Below, one piece after another: positions 49,151-57,709 of a DNA stretch of 64,000 nt (positions are counted from its first letter, which is position 1; every line of letters begins with the position of its first letter). Under the pieces are notes generated by a model. That model searched no databases. It had not been told where the DNA came from and saw only the letters and a list, made by a program, of their open reading frames with translations. This DNA is from JASHUC01 sp963849095 (lineage in GTDB: Bacteria; Pseudomonadota; Gammaproteobacteria; Steroidobacterales; Steroidobacteraceae), in contig CAWKGA010000009.1 of the NCBI GenBank assembly GCA_963849095.1, forward strand, positions 806,001 to 870,000, given 5' to 3'. A program made the position numbers and the translations under genes.

Positions 49151-49848
49151 AAAGCGTTCCCCATCCCGCGGCGCCGCCGCGCCGCGCCGGTGCGGCGCGG
49201 CGGGTGCTCATCGTCGATGATCATCCGATCGTGCGCCAGGGCCTGCGCCGGATGATCGATCCCGAGCCGGATCTCCTCGTGTGCGGCGAGGCGCAGTCCG
49301 AGCGCGAGGCGCGCGCCGCCATCCGCGCGCTCGACCCCGATGCGGTGATCGTCGACATCTCTCTTGTGCAGGGCGACGGCCTCGAGCTCGTGCGCGACGT
49401 GCACGCTCAAAGGCCCGATCTGCCGATGCTCGTGCTATCCATGCACGACGAGGCGATCTACGCAGGCCGGCTGCTCGCCGCCGGGGCGAGCGGCTACATC
49501 ATGAAGCACGCCGCCTCCGAGCAGTTGCTCATCGCGCTACGGCGCGTGCTCGACGGTGAGACCTACGTGAGCGAGGCGCTCACCAACAAGGTCGTCCCGC
49601 GCAGGGAGGGCGAGGCGCGCGCGGGCGCGGCTTACGACCCCGTCGAGCGCCTGAGCAATCGTGAGCTGCAGGTCCTGAGCCTCATCGGCCGCGGCCTGTC
49701 GTCGCGCGAGGCGGCCGACATGCTGGGCGTCAGCATCAAGACGGTGGAGTCTCACCGCCAGAGCCTGAAGCGTAAGTTGAATCTCCTGAGCAACGTCCAG
49801 CTCCTGCAGTACTCCATCAACTGGTACGCGGGCCGCAGCAGAGCTTGA
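49147..49848 (+). CDS. NarL/FixJ-family response regulator
   Basis: 233 residues. Receiver: LIVDDHPIVRQGLRRMIDPE, phospho-Asp in DAVIVDISLVQGDG, Lys in GASGYIMKHAAS. The C-terminal LuxR-type helix-turn-helix is ERLSNRELQVLSLIGRGLSS, REAADMLGVSIKTVESHRQS, LKRKLNL. It pairs with the PAS kinase, whose stop overlaps its ATG. The N-terminal 15 residues before the receiver are Pro/Arg/Ala-rich. The target genes are unknown; the adjacent downstream exported protein is one candidate. Confidence 0.95.
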   Translation: MKSVPHPAAPPRRAGAARRVLIVDDHPIVRQGLRRMIDPEPDLLVCGEAQSEREARAAIRALDPDAVIVDISLVQGDGLELVRDVHAQRPDLPMLVLSMHDEAIYAGRLLAAGASGYIMKHAASEQLLIALRRVLDGETYVSEALTNKVVPRREGEARAGAAYDPVERLSNRELQVLSLIGRGLSSREAADMLGVSIKTVESHRQSLKRKLNLLSNVQLLQYSINWYAGRSRA

Positions 49849-49862
49849 CGTTCGGGCGCGCA

Positions 49863-49907
49863 GCCGTCCGCGATGCCGCATCGGGGCGCCGCCGTCCGCG
49901 ATGCCGC
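49863..49907 (+). repeat. Two direct copies of a 17-base sequence
   Basis: GCCGTCCGCGATGCCGC occurs at 49863-49879 and again at 49891-49907, 28 bases apart, just after the regulator stop and before the DUF4097 gene. It may be a regulator-binding pair or a simple local duplication. Confidence 0.5.
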
Positions 49908-49971
49908 CGGTGAAACGCTCTCGCACCCGCCCGGGTATAAAGCTACGGAACGCCAGTGGGGAGACTCGACG

Positions 49972-50892
49972 ATGCGCATCGGCTTTTCATTGATTGCACT
50001 GCTCGGGGCGGGCGCGCTCGCCGCAACGGCTGACGCCCGCGTGTTACAGCAGCAGGTGAACGCGGATCCCGCGGGGGAAGTCGACGTGAGCAACGTCGCG
50101 GGGAGCATCGAGGTGTCGGCCTGGGACAGGCCGGAAGTGGCCGTGCAAGCCGATATCGACACCGACTGGCAGCATCTGGAGGTGTCGAGCGAGCGTGGTT
50201 TCACGAGCGTGCGCGTGACGGGCCGTCACACCACGTCCTTCTGGGGAGGGTTCTGGGGCGGATTCCGGTGGACCACCGGCGCAGCACGGCTCCAGGTCTG
50301 GGTGCCGCGGGCGAGCAAGCTCGATGTATCGGCCGTCAGCGCCGAGGTGACCTCCCGGGGAATGCTCGGCGTTCAGCACCTGCACTCCGTGAGCGGGGAC
50401 ATCACCGCCGATGTGACCGGAGCTGACACGGAGGTGAAGACCGTGAGCGGTGAGATCAGGCTCCGCAGTAACGGGCAGCCCGGCAGCCTCGAACTGGGCA
50501 CCGTGAGCGGCGATGTGCAACTGGTGGGCGCCGCGGGGGATCTGCGGGCATCGACGGTCAGCGGCGAGGTTTCCGCCGCACTCTCGCCCGCGCACAACGT
50601 GCGCCTGCGTACCAGCTCTGGCAGCCTCAGGCTGACGGGCCGTTTCGCGCGAGATGCGACGCTCGATGGACAGACGGTCAGCGGCGACCTCACGGTCCAG
50701 GCAGCAGGAGACACCGGGTACGCCTACGAGGCGAGGACATTGAGCGGCAGTCTCGAGGACTGCTTCGGCCGGCCGGCCGAGCGCGTGAGCGAGTACGGGC
50801 CGGGAAAGATCCTCACCGGCACTGTGGGAGCGGGCGGCGCGAGCCTTCGGTTCAGGACGGTGAGCGGCGACGTGTCGATCTGCGATCACTAG
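49972..50892 (+). CDS. Exported DUF4097-type beta-helix protein
   Basis: 306 residues with a signal peptide (SLIALLGAGALAATADA). From about residue 130 on it is built of repeats ending in the motif [TS]VSG[DE][IVL] (SVSGDITADV, TVSGEIRLRS, TVSGDVQLVG, TVSGEVSAAL, TVSGDLTVQA, TVSGDVSICD). This matches the DUF4097 (putative adhesin) family and a right-handed beta-helix. It probably sits in the periplasm or at the outer surface. Function in the family is unknown. GGGGAG lies upstream of the ATG. It follows the kinase/regulator pair in the same direction. Confidence 0.85.
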   Translation: MRIGFSLIALLGAGALAATADARVLQQQVNADPAGEVDVSNVAGSIEVSAWDRPEVAVQADIDTDWQHLEVSSERGFTSVRVTGRHTTSFWGGFWGGFRWTTGAARLQVWVPRASKLDVSAVSAEVTSRGMLGVQHLHSVSGDITADVTGADTEVKTVSGEIRLRSNGQPGSLELGTVSGDVQLVGAAGDLRASTVSGEVSAALSPAHNVRLRTSSGSLRLTGRFARDATLDGQTVSGDLTVQAAGDTGYAYEARTLSGSLEDCFGRPAERVSEYGPGKILTGTVGAGGASLRFRTVSGDVSICDH

Positions 50893-50999
50893 CGAGGATC
50901 GCTTGCGGCCCACAGGTTGCCGCAGCCGCGCGCCGTGCCGTAGAGTGCCCTTCGGAGCCTCGCTCCCAGTACCTCCACGCACGCCGCAAGGAGCTCTTC

Positions 51000-52502
51000 G
51001 TGAACGCCGCCGCCTCCTTCCTCCCTGGTCTCGATGCGCTTCGCTCCGGGTTCCTCTCGCGGCCGCACCGGCTGCTCATCGACGGCAAGTGGGTGCCGGC
51101 GCAATCCGGAGAGACCCTGACGGTGCTCGATCCCTCGACCGGGAAGCCCCTCGCCGAGGTCGCCGCGGCAGACAAGGCCGATGTCGACATCGCGGTGCAT
51201 GCGGCGCGCAAGGCCTTTCAATCCGGCCGCTGGCCGAGCCTCACGCATTCCGAGCGCGGCAAGCTCATCTCGCGGCTCGCCGATCTGGTCGAGCGCGACG
51301 CCGATGACCTCGCGCTCCTCGAGAGCCTCGATGGCGGCAATCCCGTGCGCTCGACGCGCCACATCGATATCGCCATGGCGATCGAGAGCCTGCGCTACAA
51401 CGCCGGATGGACCACCAAGCTCACGGGTGAGACCGCGCTCTCCTCGCCGCAATCGCGCTCCTTGTCGTACACCCTGCGCGAGCCCATCGGCGTCGTCGGG
51501 GCCATCACGCCGTGGAACGCGCCGTTCCTGATGGCCGTCAACAAGATCGCCCCCGCGCTCGCGGCCGGCTGCACCGTCGTGCTGAAGCCCGCCGAGCTCG
51601 CGCCGCTCACTGCGCTTCGCCTCGGACAGCTCATCGAGGAGCTCGAGCTCCCACCCGGCGTGGTCAACATCGTGACGGGATACGGCGTCACCGCGGGCCA
51701 GGCCCTCGTCGACCATCCCGATGTCAACAAGATCTCCTTCACCGGCTCCACGCGCGTCGGCAAGTCGATCCTCGCGGGCGCCGCGGTGAACATGAAGCGC
51801 GTGACGCTCGAGCTCGGTGGCAAGTCGCCCGTCGTCATCTTCCCGGACGCCGACATCGAGGCCGCGACGCAGGCCACCTCTCAGACGATCTTCTTCAAGA
51901 CAGGACAGTTCTGCGCCGCGGGCACGCGGCTCTTCGCGCACCGGAAAGTGTTCGACCGCGTGGTGCAAGGCTTCGCCGACCGCGCACAAAAGATCAAGGT
52001 CGGCCCGGGCGTCGCACCGGACACTGACATGGGCCCGATCATCTCGCAGAAGCAGCTCGATCGCGTCGTGGGCTACATCGGCGCCGGAGCGAGCGACGGG
52101 GCGGAAGTGGTGACCGGCGGCAAGCGGATCGATCGCGAGGGCTTCTTCGTCGAGCCCACGCTGCTCGCGAGCGTGCGGCCGGGCATGAGCGTGTTCCGGG
52201 ACGAGATCTTCGGTCCCGTCCTCTGCGCGATGCCCTTTAGCGACGAGAGCGAGATCGAGCAGCTGGCCCAGCTCGCCAACGACACCTCCTACGGCCTCGC
52301 CGCCAACATCTGGACACGGGATCTCTCGGCGGCTCATCGGCTCGCGCGCCGCATCCAGGCCGGCACCATCACGATCAACGGCGGCGGGCGAGAGCAGCCC
52401 ATGCCGTTCGGGGGCTACAAGCAATCGGGCCTCGGCCGGGAGGGCGGACGGGAGGGCATCGAGGCCTACACCGAGATCAAGACGGTCGCCATTGGGCTCT
52501 GA
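51000..52502 (+). CDS. NAD(P)-dependent aldehyde dehydrogenase
   Basis: 500 residues of the ALDH superfamily. Catalytic Glu is in VTLELGGKSPVVIFPDAD, catalytic Cys in FKTGQFCAAGTR, and NAD-binding features are PWNAPFLMAVNKIAPALAAG and FTGSTRVGKSI. The C-terminus (PFGGYKQSGLGREGGREGIE) fits the class using retinal- or betaine-type aldehydes. The start is a GTG with AAGGAG upstream. The enzyme would turn aldehydes from alcohol oxidation into acids. Its end overlaps the mutY start by 11 bases. Confidence 0.95.
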   Translation: MNAAASFLPGLDALRSGFLSRPHRLLIDGKWVPAQSGETLTVLDPSTGKPLAEVAAADKADVDIAVHAARKAFQSGRWPSLTHSERGKLISRLADLVERDADDLALLESLDGGNPVRSTRHIDIAMAIESLRYNAGWTTKLTGETALSSPQSRSLSYTLREPIGVVGAITPWNAPFLMAVNKIAPALAAGCTVVLKPAELAPLTALRLGQLIEELELPPGVVNIVTGYGVTAGQALVDHPDVNKISFTGSTRVGKSILAGAAVNMKRVTLELGGKSPVVIFPDADIEAATQATSQTIFFKTGQFCAAGTRLFAHRKVFDRVVQGFADRAQKIKVGPGVAPDTDMGPIISQKQLDRVVGYIGAGASDGAEVVTGGKRIDREGFFVEPTLLASVRPGMSVFRDEIFGPVLCAMPFSDESEIEQLAQLANDTSYGLAANIWTRDLSAAHRLARRIQAGTITINGGGREQPMPFGGYKQSGLGREGGREGIEAYTEIKTVAIGL

Positions 52503-53577
52503 AGACACCCGAGGTTCCCCGATCGCGCGGGCGCTGCTCGACTGGCACGCTCGTCACGGCCGGCACGACCTGCCGTGGCAACGGGACCGCACGCCGTATC
52601 GCGTGTGGGTCTCGGAGATCATGCTGCAGCAGACCCAGGTCGCGACGGTCATTCCGTACTTCGAGCGGTTCATGCGGCACTTTCCCGACGTGCGTGCGCT
52701 CGCGGACGCCTCCATCGATGAGGTGCTGCACCTGTGGTCGGGCCTCGGCTACTACGCACGCGGCCGCAATCTGCATCGCGCGGCCGTCCGCATCCGCGAC
52801 GAGCTGAGCGGCCGCTTTCCGGAGCGCTTCGATGACATCGCGAGCCTCCCCGGAATCGGCCGCTCCACCGCGGGCGCCATCCTGGCGCTGAGCTGCGGGG
52901 AGCGCCACCCGATCCTCGACGGCAACGTCAAGCGCGTGCTGTGCCGCTATTTCGGCCTGAAGGGCGATCCCTCGAGCCGCGCCATGAGCGAGCGGCTGTG
53001 GGAGCACGCCGAGCGGTGCACGCCGAGCTCCGAGGTGTCGACCTACACCCAGGCAATCATGGATCTCGGCGCGACCGTGTGCACGCGGCGCAGGCCGCTC
53101 TGTGCCGGCTGCCCGCTCGAGGCGCGCTGCGTTGCGCGACAGACCGGCCGTCAGCACGAGATCCCCGCTCCGCGGGCCGCGCGGTCGCGAGGCTCAAGGC
53201 ATACCTTCATGCTCGTCGCGGAGCGCGAGGACGGCAGCGTGCTGCTCACGCGCCGCCCGCAGCATGGCGTGTGGGGAGGACTGTGGTGCCTGCCGGAGTT
53301 CGACGCAACGACCGATGCCGGAGCGTTCGCCGCACGGGCCCTCGCCCAGGCGGCGGGAATCGAGCCCTCGCCGCTTGCGCAGATCCGCCACACGTTCACG
53401 CACTTCGATCTCACCATCACGCCGCTTTATTTGCAGTGCGCGGGACCGGCCGGCGTGATGGAGGAGCCGGACGCGGTCTGGTATAACCCACGCGAGCCCG
53501 CGCCGGTCGGCTTGCCGGCGCCCGTCCGATCTCTGCTGGATCACTTGAGCGGCTCCGCCCCGGCGCGCGAGGATTGA
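52492..53577 (+). CDS. mutY: A/G-specific adenine glycosylase
   Basis: 361 residues. MutY removes adenine mispaired with 8-oxoguanine. The helix-hairpin-helix is LPGIGRSTAGAILALS, the catalytic Asp region is ILDGNVKRVLCRYFG, and the iron-sulfur cluster ligands are C-x6-C-x2-C-x5-C in CTRRRPLCAGCPLEARC. The C-terminal 130 residues form the NUDIX-like domain that recognises oxoG. The start is a TTG inside the end of the aldehyde dehydrogenase gene. yggX follows 11 bases downstream, as usual in gammaproteobacteria. Confidence 0.96.
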   Translation: MGSEDTRGSPIARALLDWHARHGRHDLPWQRDRTPYRVWVSEIMLQQTQVATVIPYFERFMRHFPDVRALADASIDEVLHLWSGLGYYARGRNLHRAAVRIRDELSGRFPERFDDIASLPGIGRSTAGAILALSCGERHPILDGNVKRVLCRYFGLKGDPSSRAMSERLWEHAERCTPSSEVSTYTQAIMDLGATVCTRRRPLCAGCPLEARCVARQTGRQHEIPAPRAARSRGSRHTFMLVAEREDGSVLLTRRPQHGVWGGLWCLPEFDATTDAGAFAARALAQAAGIEPSPLAQIRHTFTHFDLTITPLYLQCAGPAGVMEEPDAVWYNPREPAPVGLPAPVRSLLDHLSGSAPARED

Positions 53578-53588
53578 AGAGGATTGAG

Positions 53589-53858
53589 ATGGCCAGAACG
53601 GTTCAATGTGCGTATTTGAAGAGCGAGGCGCCTGGCCTCGATCGACCTCCGTATCCGGGGGAGCTCGGCAAGCGCGTGTATGAAGGCATCTCGAAGGAAG
53701 CCTGGTCGCTGTGGCTGAAGCATCAGACGATGCTGATCAACGAATATCGCCTGACACCGATCGAGCCCAAGGCCCGCAAATTCCTCGAAGGCGAGATGGA
53801 GAAATTCCTGTTCGGCATGGGCGCCAAACCACCTGAGGGATTTCGCCCGCAGGAATAA
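53589..53858 (+). CDS. yggX: YggX-type Fe(2+)-trafficking protein
   Basis: 89 residues, typical for YggX, which protects iron-sulfur clusters against oxidation. MARTVQCAYLKSEAPGLDRP, PYPGELGKRVYEGISKEAWS, LWLKHQTMLINEYRLTPIEP and FLEGEMEKFLFG are all conserved blocks, with the single conserved Cys7. The start at 53589 matches the family; a small in-frame extension reaching back into mutY is not used. Co-transcribed with mutY. Confidence 0.96.
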   Translation: MARTVQCAYLKSEAPGLDRPPYPGELGKRVYEGISKEAWSLWLKHQTMLINEYRLTPIEPKARKFLEGEMEKFLFGMGAKPPEGFRPQE

Positions 53859-54186
53859 CGCTCGATCGGGGCGTATCGAGCGCGTGACGCCTGCGACGAG
53901 TGCTCGACGACCGTGACTCCATTCGGAGACATGAATTCAGGCGCGCGACTCTTCCCGCGCGCTTCCGCTCCAGTGCCCACGCCTTAACAATCCGTAATCC
54001 TCAACAATCCGTAATCCTCGCGGCGTCGATTTTGAACTGCCCGGCACGCGCGGTGCATGCGGTCCGCCTGGTATCGCGATTGCGAGGCGACGCCGCCGGA
54101 ACTATCGAACGCTGTCTACGGTCTGTCATGGAACGAGCGTACATCACGTCGTGGAGTGGATCGTGACCACTGACTGGAGGTGTGCA
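53859..54186. other. Intergenic stretch
   Basis: About 330 bases between yggX and the next small gene, with no protein-like frame. It holds the tandem duplication listed at 53986-54019. No promoter or RNA gene is evident to me. Confidence 0.4.
53986..54019 (+). repeat. Perfect tandem duplication of 17 bases
   Basis: AACAATCCGTAATCCTC is present twice, directly head to tail (53986-54002 and 54003-54019). This looks like a recent slippage or duplication event in a non-coding stretch. Confidence 0.85.
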
Positions 54187-54432
54187 ATGGGGGTTGCGCG
54201 AATGACCCGAGAGGCGGCGAGAGTCGAGTCCGCGAGCCCGCCTTACCAGAAGCCGCACCGCACGTGGGCCGGACACGGCAGTGGCACGCTCTGCGATCTA
54301 TGCCATCGGCCCATCGAAGAGCATCAGATCGAATACGAGGTGGAATTGCCGGCCGGCGCGCTCATCCCGGTGCTCAACATGCATCTCGGCTGCTACGAGC
54401 AATGGACCACCTCGGAGCCTCAGCCGGCGTGA
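54187..54432 (+). CDS. Small protein with a Cys/His cluster
   Basis: 81 residues starting at an ATG with GGAGG 8-12 bases upstream. It contains CDLCHRPIEEHQIEYEVELP followed by VLNMHLGCYEQW. The CxxCH, a later His and a third Cys could bind a metal ion, in the manner of small zinc-ribbon proteins. I do not recognise the family. The gene is independent of the esterase downstream (68-base gap). Confidence 0.65.
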   Translation: MGVARMTREAARVESASPPYQKPHRTWAGHGSGTLCDLCHRPIEEHQIEYEVELPAGALIPVLNMHLGCYEQWTTSEPQPA

Positions 54433-54499
54433 CCTCGGTCCCTTGAGCCGGTGCCGGACGGGCTGGCCCGTCCGGTCTCGTGAGGTAATATCGCTCGAG

Positions 54500-56002
54500 A
54501 TGTCCGCTCGAGAATCTTGCCCGATCGTCGAGACGACCCATGGCCGGTTGCGGGGAGCTTTCGAGAGCACCGTGCACGTCTGGAAAGGCATCCCGTTCGC
54601 GAAGCCTCCCGTGGGCGCGCTGCGATTCTGCGCTCCGTGCGCTGCGGACGGCTGGAGCGGCGTTCGAGAGGCCGCTCGCTTCGGCTCCCCGTGTATCCAG
54701 CTTCCCTTCTTCTCCAGCATCGACGCGCCGATCGTCGGCTCCGAGGACTGCCTGACCCTCAACGTCTGGTCGCCGGCGCCCGACGAGAAGCGCCGCCCGG
54801 TGCTCTTCTGGATCCACGGCGGCGGATGGGTGATGGGCACGGGCGCGGCGTACGATGCCTCGCTCCTCGCCGCGCGCGGAGACGTGGTGGTCGTCACGGT
54901 CAATTACCGCCTGGGGCCTTGGGGCTTCCTGTATCTCGGCGACCTCGAGCGGCAGGACGTGGCCGACTCCGCCAATCCCGGAGTGCTGGACCTCGTCGCC
55001 GCGCTCCGCTGGGTGGCGAGCAATATCGCTCATTTCGGCGGCGATCCGGACAACGTGACGATCTTCGGCCAGTCCGCCGGAGGGATGCTCGTGGGAACCC
55101 TGCTCGCGCTACCCGCGGCCCATGGCCTGTTCCACCGCGCGATCGCGCTGAGCGGGGCGGCACGCAACGTGCGCAACCGGGAGATCGGCACACAGATCGC
55201 GGAGGACCTGCTGCGGCGAGTGGGTCTCTCGCGGCGCCAGGTGAACGATCTGCGCAGCGTGTCCGCCGAGCAGCTTTATCGAGCCGGCGCGCAGATCCTC
55301 GCCGAGTCCGCGAACGAAGTCCTCGACGTGGAGCCCTTCCTGCCCGTGATCGACGGCACCGTGCTGCCCGTCCATCCCACCCAGGCCGTCGCCGAAGGCG
55401 CATCGCGCGGCGTGCCGCTGCTCGTGCTCACCGCGCGCGACGAGATGACGATCATGGTGCCCGAGTGCCCCGACGTTCTCACCGGCAAGGAGGCGTTCAT
55501 CCGGCGCAAGCTGGGCGAGGGGAGATTCGGCGAGCTCGCCCGAACGTACCAGCGCATCACCGATTCGACGCGCGACTGGCGCCTCGAGCTGCTCGGCGCC
55601 ACCATGTTCGCAATCCCCGCGGTACGCCTGGCGGAAGCCGCGTGCTCCGCGCGCGAGCCGGTGTGGATGGCGAGGATGGACTACCTCCTCAGCGTGCCTC
55701 CGTTCGACAAGGTCGGCGCCACCCACCTGACAGACGTGCTGCTGATCTTCGAGGCGTCCACGAACTGGACCAAGACCGTCGCACAGGGCGGCACGCTCCA
55801 GGACAAGGCGGCGGCCGACGGATTCCAGAAACTCGTCCTGGGATTCGCTCGCGACGGCCGGCCACGCTCACCGCGGATACCGGAGTGGCCGCAATACGAT
55901 ACGTCGAGGAGAGCGACCCTGATCTTCGACTCGCACTGCCGGGTGGAGAACGATCCGCTGTCCGAGCAGCGGCGGGCGTGGGAGGGGATTCAGCTGCACT
56001 GA
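54500..56002 (+). CDS. Type-B carboxylesterase (para-nitrobenzyl esterase family)
   Basis: 500 residues, cytoplasmic (no signal peptide). Family hallmarks are TTHGRLRGAFESTVHVWKGI, PFAKPPVGALRF, EDCLTLNVW, the oxyanion motif WIHGGGWVMGTG, and the nucleophile elbow IFGQSAGGMLVG. Catalytic acid and His are expected further on; no His pattern typical of the canonical GTxHGxE loop is clear, although GATHLTDVLLIFE is in the right place. Hydrolyses carboxylic esters. The ATG at 54500 is right for the conserved start. Confidence 0.92.
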   Translation: MSARESCPIVETTHGRLRGAFESTVHVWKGIPFAKPPVGALRFCAPCAADGWSGVREAARFGSPCIQLPFFSSIDAPIVGSEDCLTLNVWSPAPDEKRRPVLFWIHGGGWVMGTGAAYDASLLAARGDVVVVTVNYRLGPWGFLYLGDLERQDVADSANPGVLDLVAALRWVASNIAHFGGDPDNVTIFGQSAGGMLVGTLLALPAAHGLFHRAIALSGAARNVRNREIGTQIAEDLLRRVGLSRRQVNDLRSVSAEQLYRAGAQILAESANEVLDVEPFLPVIDGTVLPVHPTQAVAEGASRGVPLLVLTARDEMTIMVPECPDVLTGKEAFIRRKLGEGRFGELARTYQRITDSTRDWRLELLGATMFAIPAVRLAEAACSAREPVWMARMDYLLSVPPFDKVGATHLTDVLLIFEASTNWTKTVAQGGTLQDKAAADGFQKLVLGFARDGRPRSPRIPEWPQYDTSRRATLIFDSHCRVENDPLSEQRRAWEGIQLH

Positions 56003-56122
56003 GGCTCGGTGGGTTTCGGGCGACGGTGGGGCAGGGGTTAGCGGAAAAATCAATGACTTAGGCCGGGCGTTGCTTGACGCGTTGGCGGGTAAGCCGGTCT
56101 AATACGCGCCCCCTCCCTCGGC

Positions 56123-56195
56123 GGCCAGGTAGCTCAGTTGGTAGAGCAGCGGATTGAAAATCCGCGTGTCGGTGGTTCGATTCCGCCCCTGGCCA
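56123..56195 (+). tRNA. tRNA-Phe (GAA)
   Basis: A 73-base cloverleaf: acceptor GGCCAGG/CCTGGCC, D arm AGCTCAGTTGGTAGAGC, anticodon stem GCGGA-TTGAAAA-TCCGC with anticodon GAA, and T arm GGTGG-TTCGATT-CCGCC. The discriminator is A, and CCA is not encoded. A P4-type integrase gene lies 245 bases downstream, so the 3' half of this tRNA is the likely integration site. Confidence 0.97.
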
Positions 56196-56268
56196 CATCT
56201 GCCGCTTTCTCCACGCTTCGCCGACCTACGCCCCTCTGCGCTGCAGTACGCGTAACACGCTGATTCCT

Positions 56269-56288
56269 CCCATAAATATCCCATAAAT
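56269..56288 (+). repeat. Two CCCATAAAT repeats at 11-base spacing
   Basis: CCCATAAAT occurs at 56269-56277 and 56280-56288, one helical turn apart, between the tRNA and the integrase gene. This is a plausible excisionase- or integrase-binding pair. Confidence 0.45.
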
Positions 56289-56334
56289 CGACCCTAAGTC
56301 CCTCTCGGCTCAGGGCTTGACAGCGCGCCCGGTC

Positions 56335-56400
56335 TGGGGGGCAACTTGTGGGGGCAACTCGGCGATTTTGTGACTCTGGGGGCAACTGCTTGGGGGCAAC
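56335..56400 (+). repeat. Four TGGGGGCAAC repeats, likely integrase arm sites
   Basis: Copies begin at 56335 (with one extra G), 56349, 56377 and 56391, so the spacing is 14, 28 and 14 bases. All point the same way and end just before the integrase ribosome site. Regular direct repeats between an attachment site and its integrase gene are typical of arm-type integrase binding sites. Confidence 0.6.
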
Positions 56401-56440
56401 CCGAGACCGCCTCCCAGGGGCATCGGAGGAGGCGGGATTC

Positions 56441-57709
56441 ATGCCGATCACTCACGTTGCGATTGTCAACGCGAAGCCGCGGGAGAAGCCCTATCGGCTT
56501 TTCGACGGGCGCGGCTTGTACCTCGAGATCTCCCCGTCCGGTGGACGCTGGTGGCGCTTCAAGTATCGCTTCGACGGCAAGGAGAAGCGTCTGTCGCTCG
56601 GTGTGTATCCGGACGTCAGCCTCAAGGAGGCACGCGACCACCTCGACGACGTGCGCCGCAAGCTGAGGGCCGGCATCGATCCGGGCGCGGAGCGCAAGAT
56701 CCAGGGCATGTTGTTCCAGGCGCCGCCGTCAGGCGCTACGTTCGAAAACGTCGCGCGCGAGTGGTTCGGCAAGCATTCGCCGTCCTGGGCGCCGGGGCAC
56801 GGGGACAAGATCATCCGGCGCCTCGAGCTCAATATCTTCCCCTGGCTCGGCGCCAAGCCCATCGCCGATATCAAGCCCCTCGAGCTGCTCGGCGCCGTCC
56901 AGCGGATCGAGCAGCGCGGCGCGAATGAGACCGCACACCGCGCCCTTCAGAATTGCGGCCGCGTGTTTCGCTACGCCGTGGCGACAGGACGGGCGGAGCG
57001 CGATATCACTCGTGACCTGCTCGGCGCACTCGCGCCCGTTGTCGAGAGGCACCACGCCAGCATCGTGGAGCCGAAGGCTGTCGGTGCGCTACTCCGGGCG
57101 ATCGACGGCTACGCCGGCTCGCTGGTCGTGCGCTGCGCGCTGCGGCTGGCGCCGCTCGTCTTCGTGCGGCCGGGCGAGCTGCGGATGGCCGAGTGGGACG
57201 AGTTCAATCTCGACGAGGGGGAGTGGAGGATTCCAGCGGCGCGCATGAAGATGAGAGCCCCGCACTTCGTCCCACTCTCGACGCAGGCGGTCGACATCCT
57301 GCGGGAGGTTCAGCCGCTGACTGGAAAGCAGCGGTTCGTTTTCCCAGGTGAACGCAGCCACGATCGCGCGATGAGCAACAACACGGTCAACGCCGCGCTC
57401 CGCCGGCTCGGATACTCGAGCGATCAGATGACCGGACACGGCTTCCGGAGCATGGCCTCGACGCTGCTCAACGAGCAAGGCTGGCACCCGGACGCGATCG
57501 AGCGGCAGCTCGCGCACCAGGAACAGAACGAGATCCGGGCGGCGTACAACTACGCGAAGCATCTGCCGGAGCGACGCAAGATGATGCAGGCATGGTCCGA
57601 TTATCTCGATCGACTGCGCTTGGCAGCGGCTGCGATTCCGCCAAAGAGCAGCGAAGTGGTGCACAGCCGTAGACTCAGAACCCCCGCGGTGCCACAGAGG
57701 AATGCCTGA
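56441..57709 (+). CDS. P4-type tyrosine integrase
   Basis: 422 residues. The N-terminal DUF4102-like domain (KPYRLFDGRGLYLEISPSGG, RWWRFKYRFDGKEKRLSLGV, YPDVSLKEARD) is followed by a SAM-like arm and the catalytic domain. Active-site residues are visible: Arg in FVRPGELRMAEWDE, HxxR in HGFRSMASTLLNEQ, His in QLAHQEQNEIRAAYNYA and a Tyr in AAYNYA. It integrates and excises the island at tRNA-Phe. GGAGGAGG precedes the ATG at 56441. The frame appears intact. Confidence 0.96.
   Translation: MPITHVAIVNAKPREKPYRLFDGRGLYLEISPSGGRWWRFKYRFDGKEKRLSLGVYPDVSLKEARDHLDDVRRKLRAGIDPGAERKIQGMLFQAPPSGATFENVAREWFGKHSPSWAPGHGDKIIRRLELNIFPWLGAKPIADIKPLELLGAVQRIEQRGANETAHRALQNCGRVFRYAVATGRAERDITRDLLGALAPVVERHHASIVEPKAVGALLRAIDGYAGSLVVRCALRLAPLVFVRPGELRMAEWDEFNLDEGEWRIPAARMKMRAPHFVPLSTQAVDILREVQPLTGKQRFVFPGERSHDRAMSNNTVNAALRRLGYSSDQMTGHGFRSMASTLLNEQGWHPDAIERQLAHQEQNEIRAAYNYAKHLPERRKMMQAWSDYLDRLRLAAAAIPPKSSEVVHSRRLRTPAVPQRNA

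Noticed and set aside
50889..52508. Leftward frame opposite the aldehyde dehydrogenase
   Set aside because: Antisense shadow; the dehydrogenase has all catalytic motifs.
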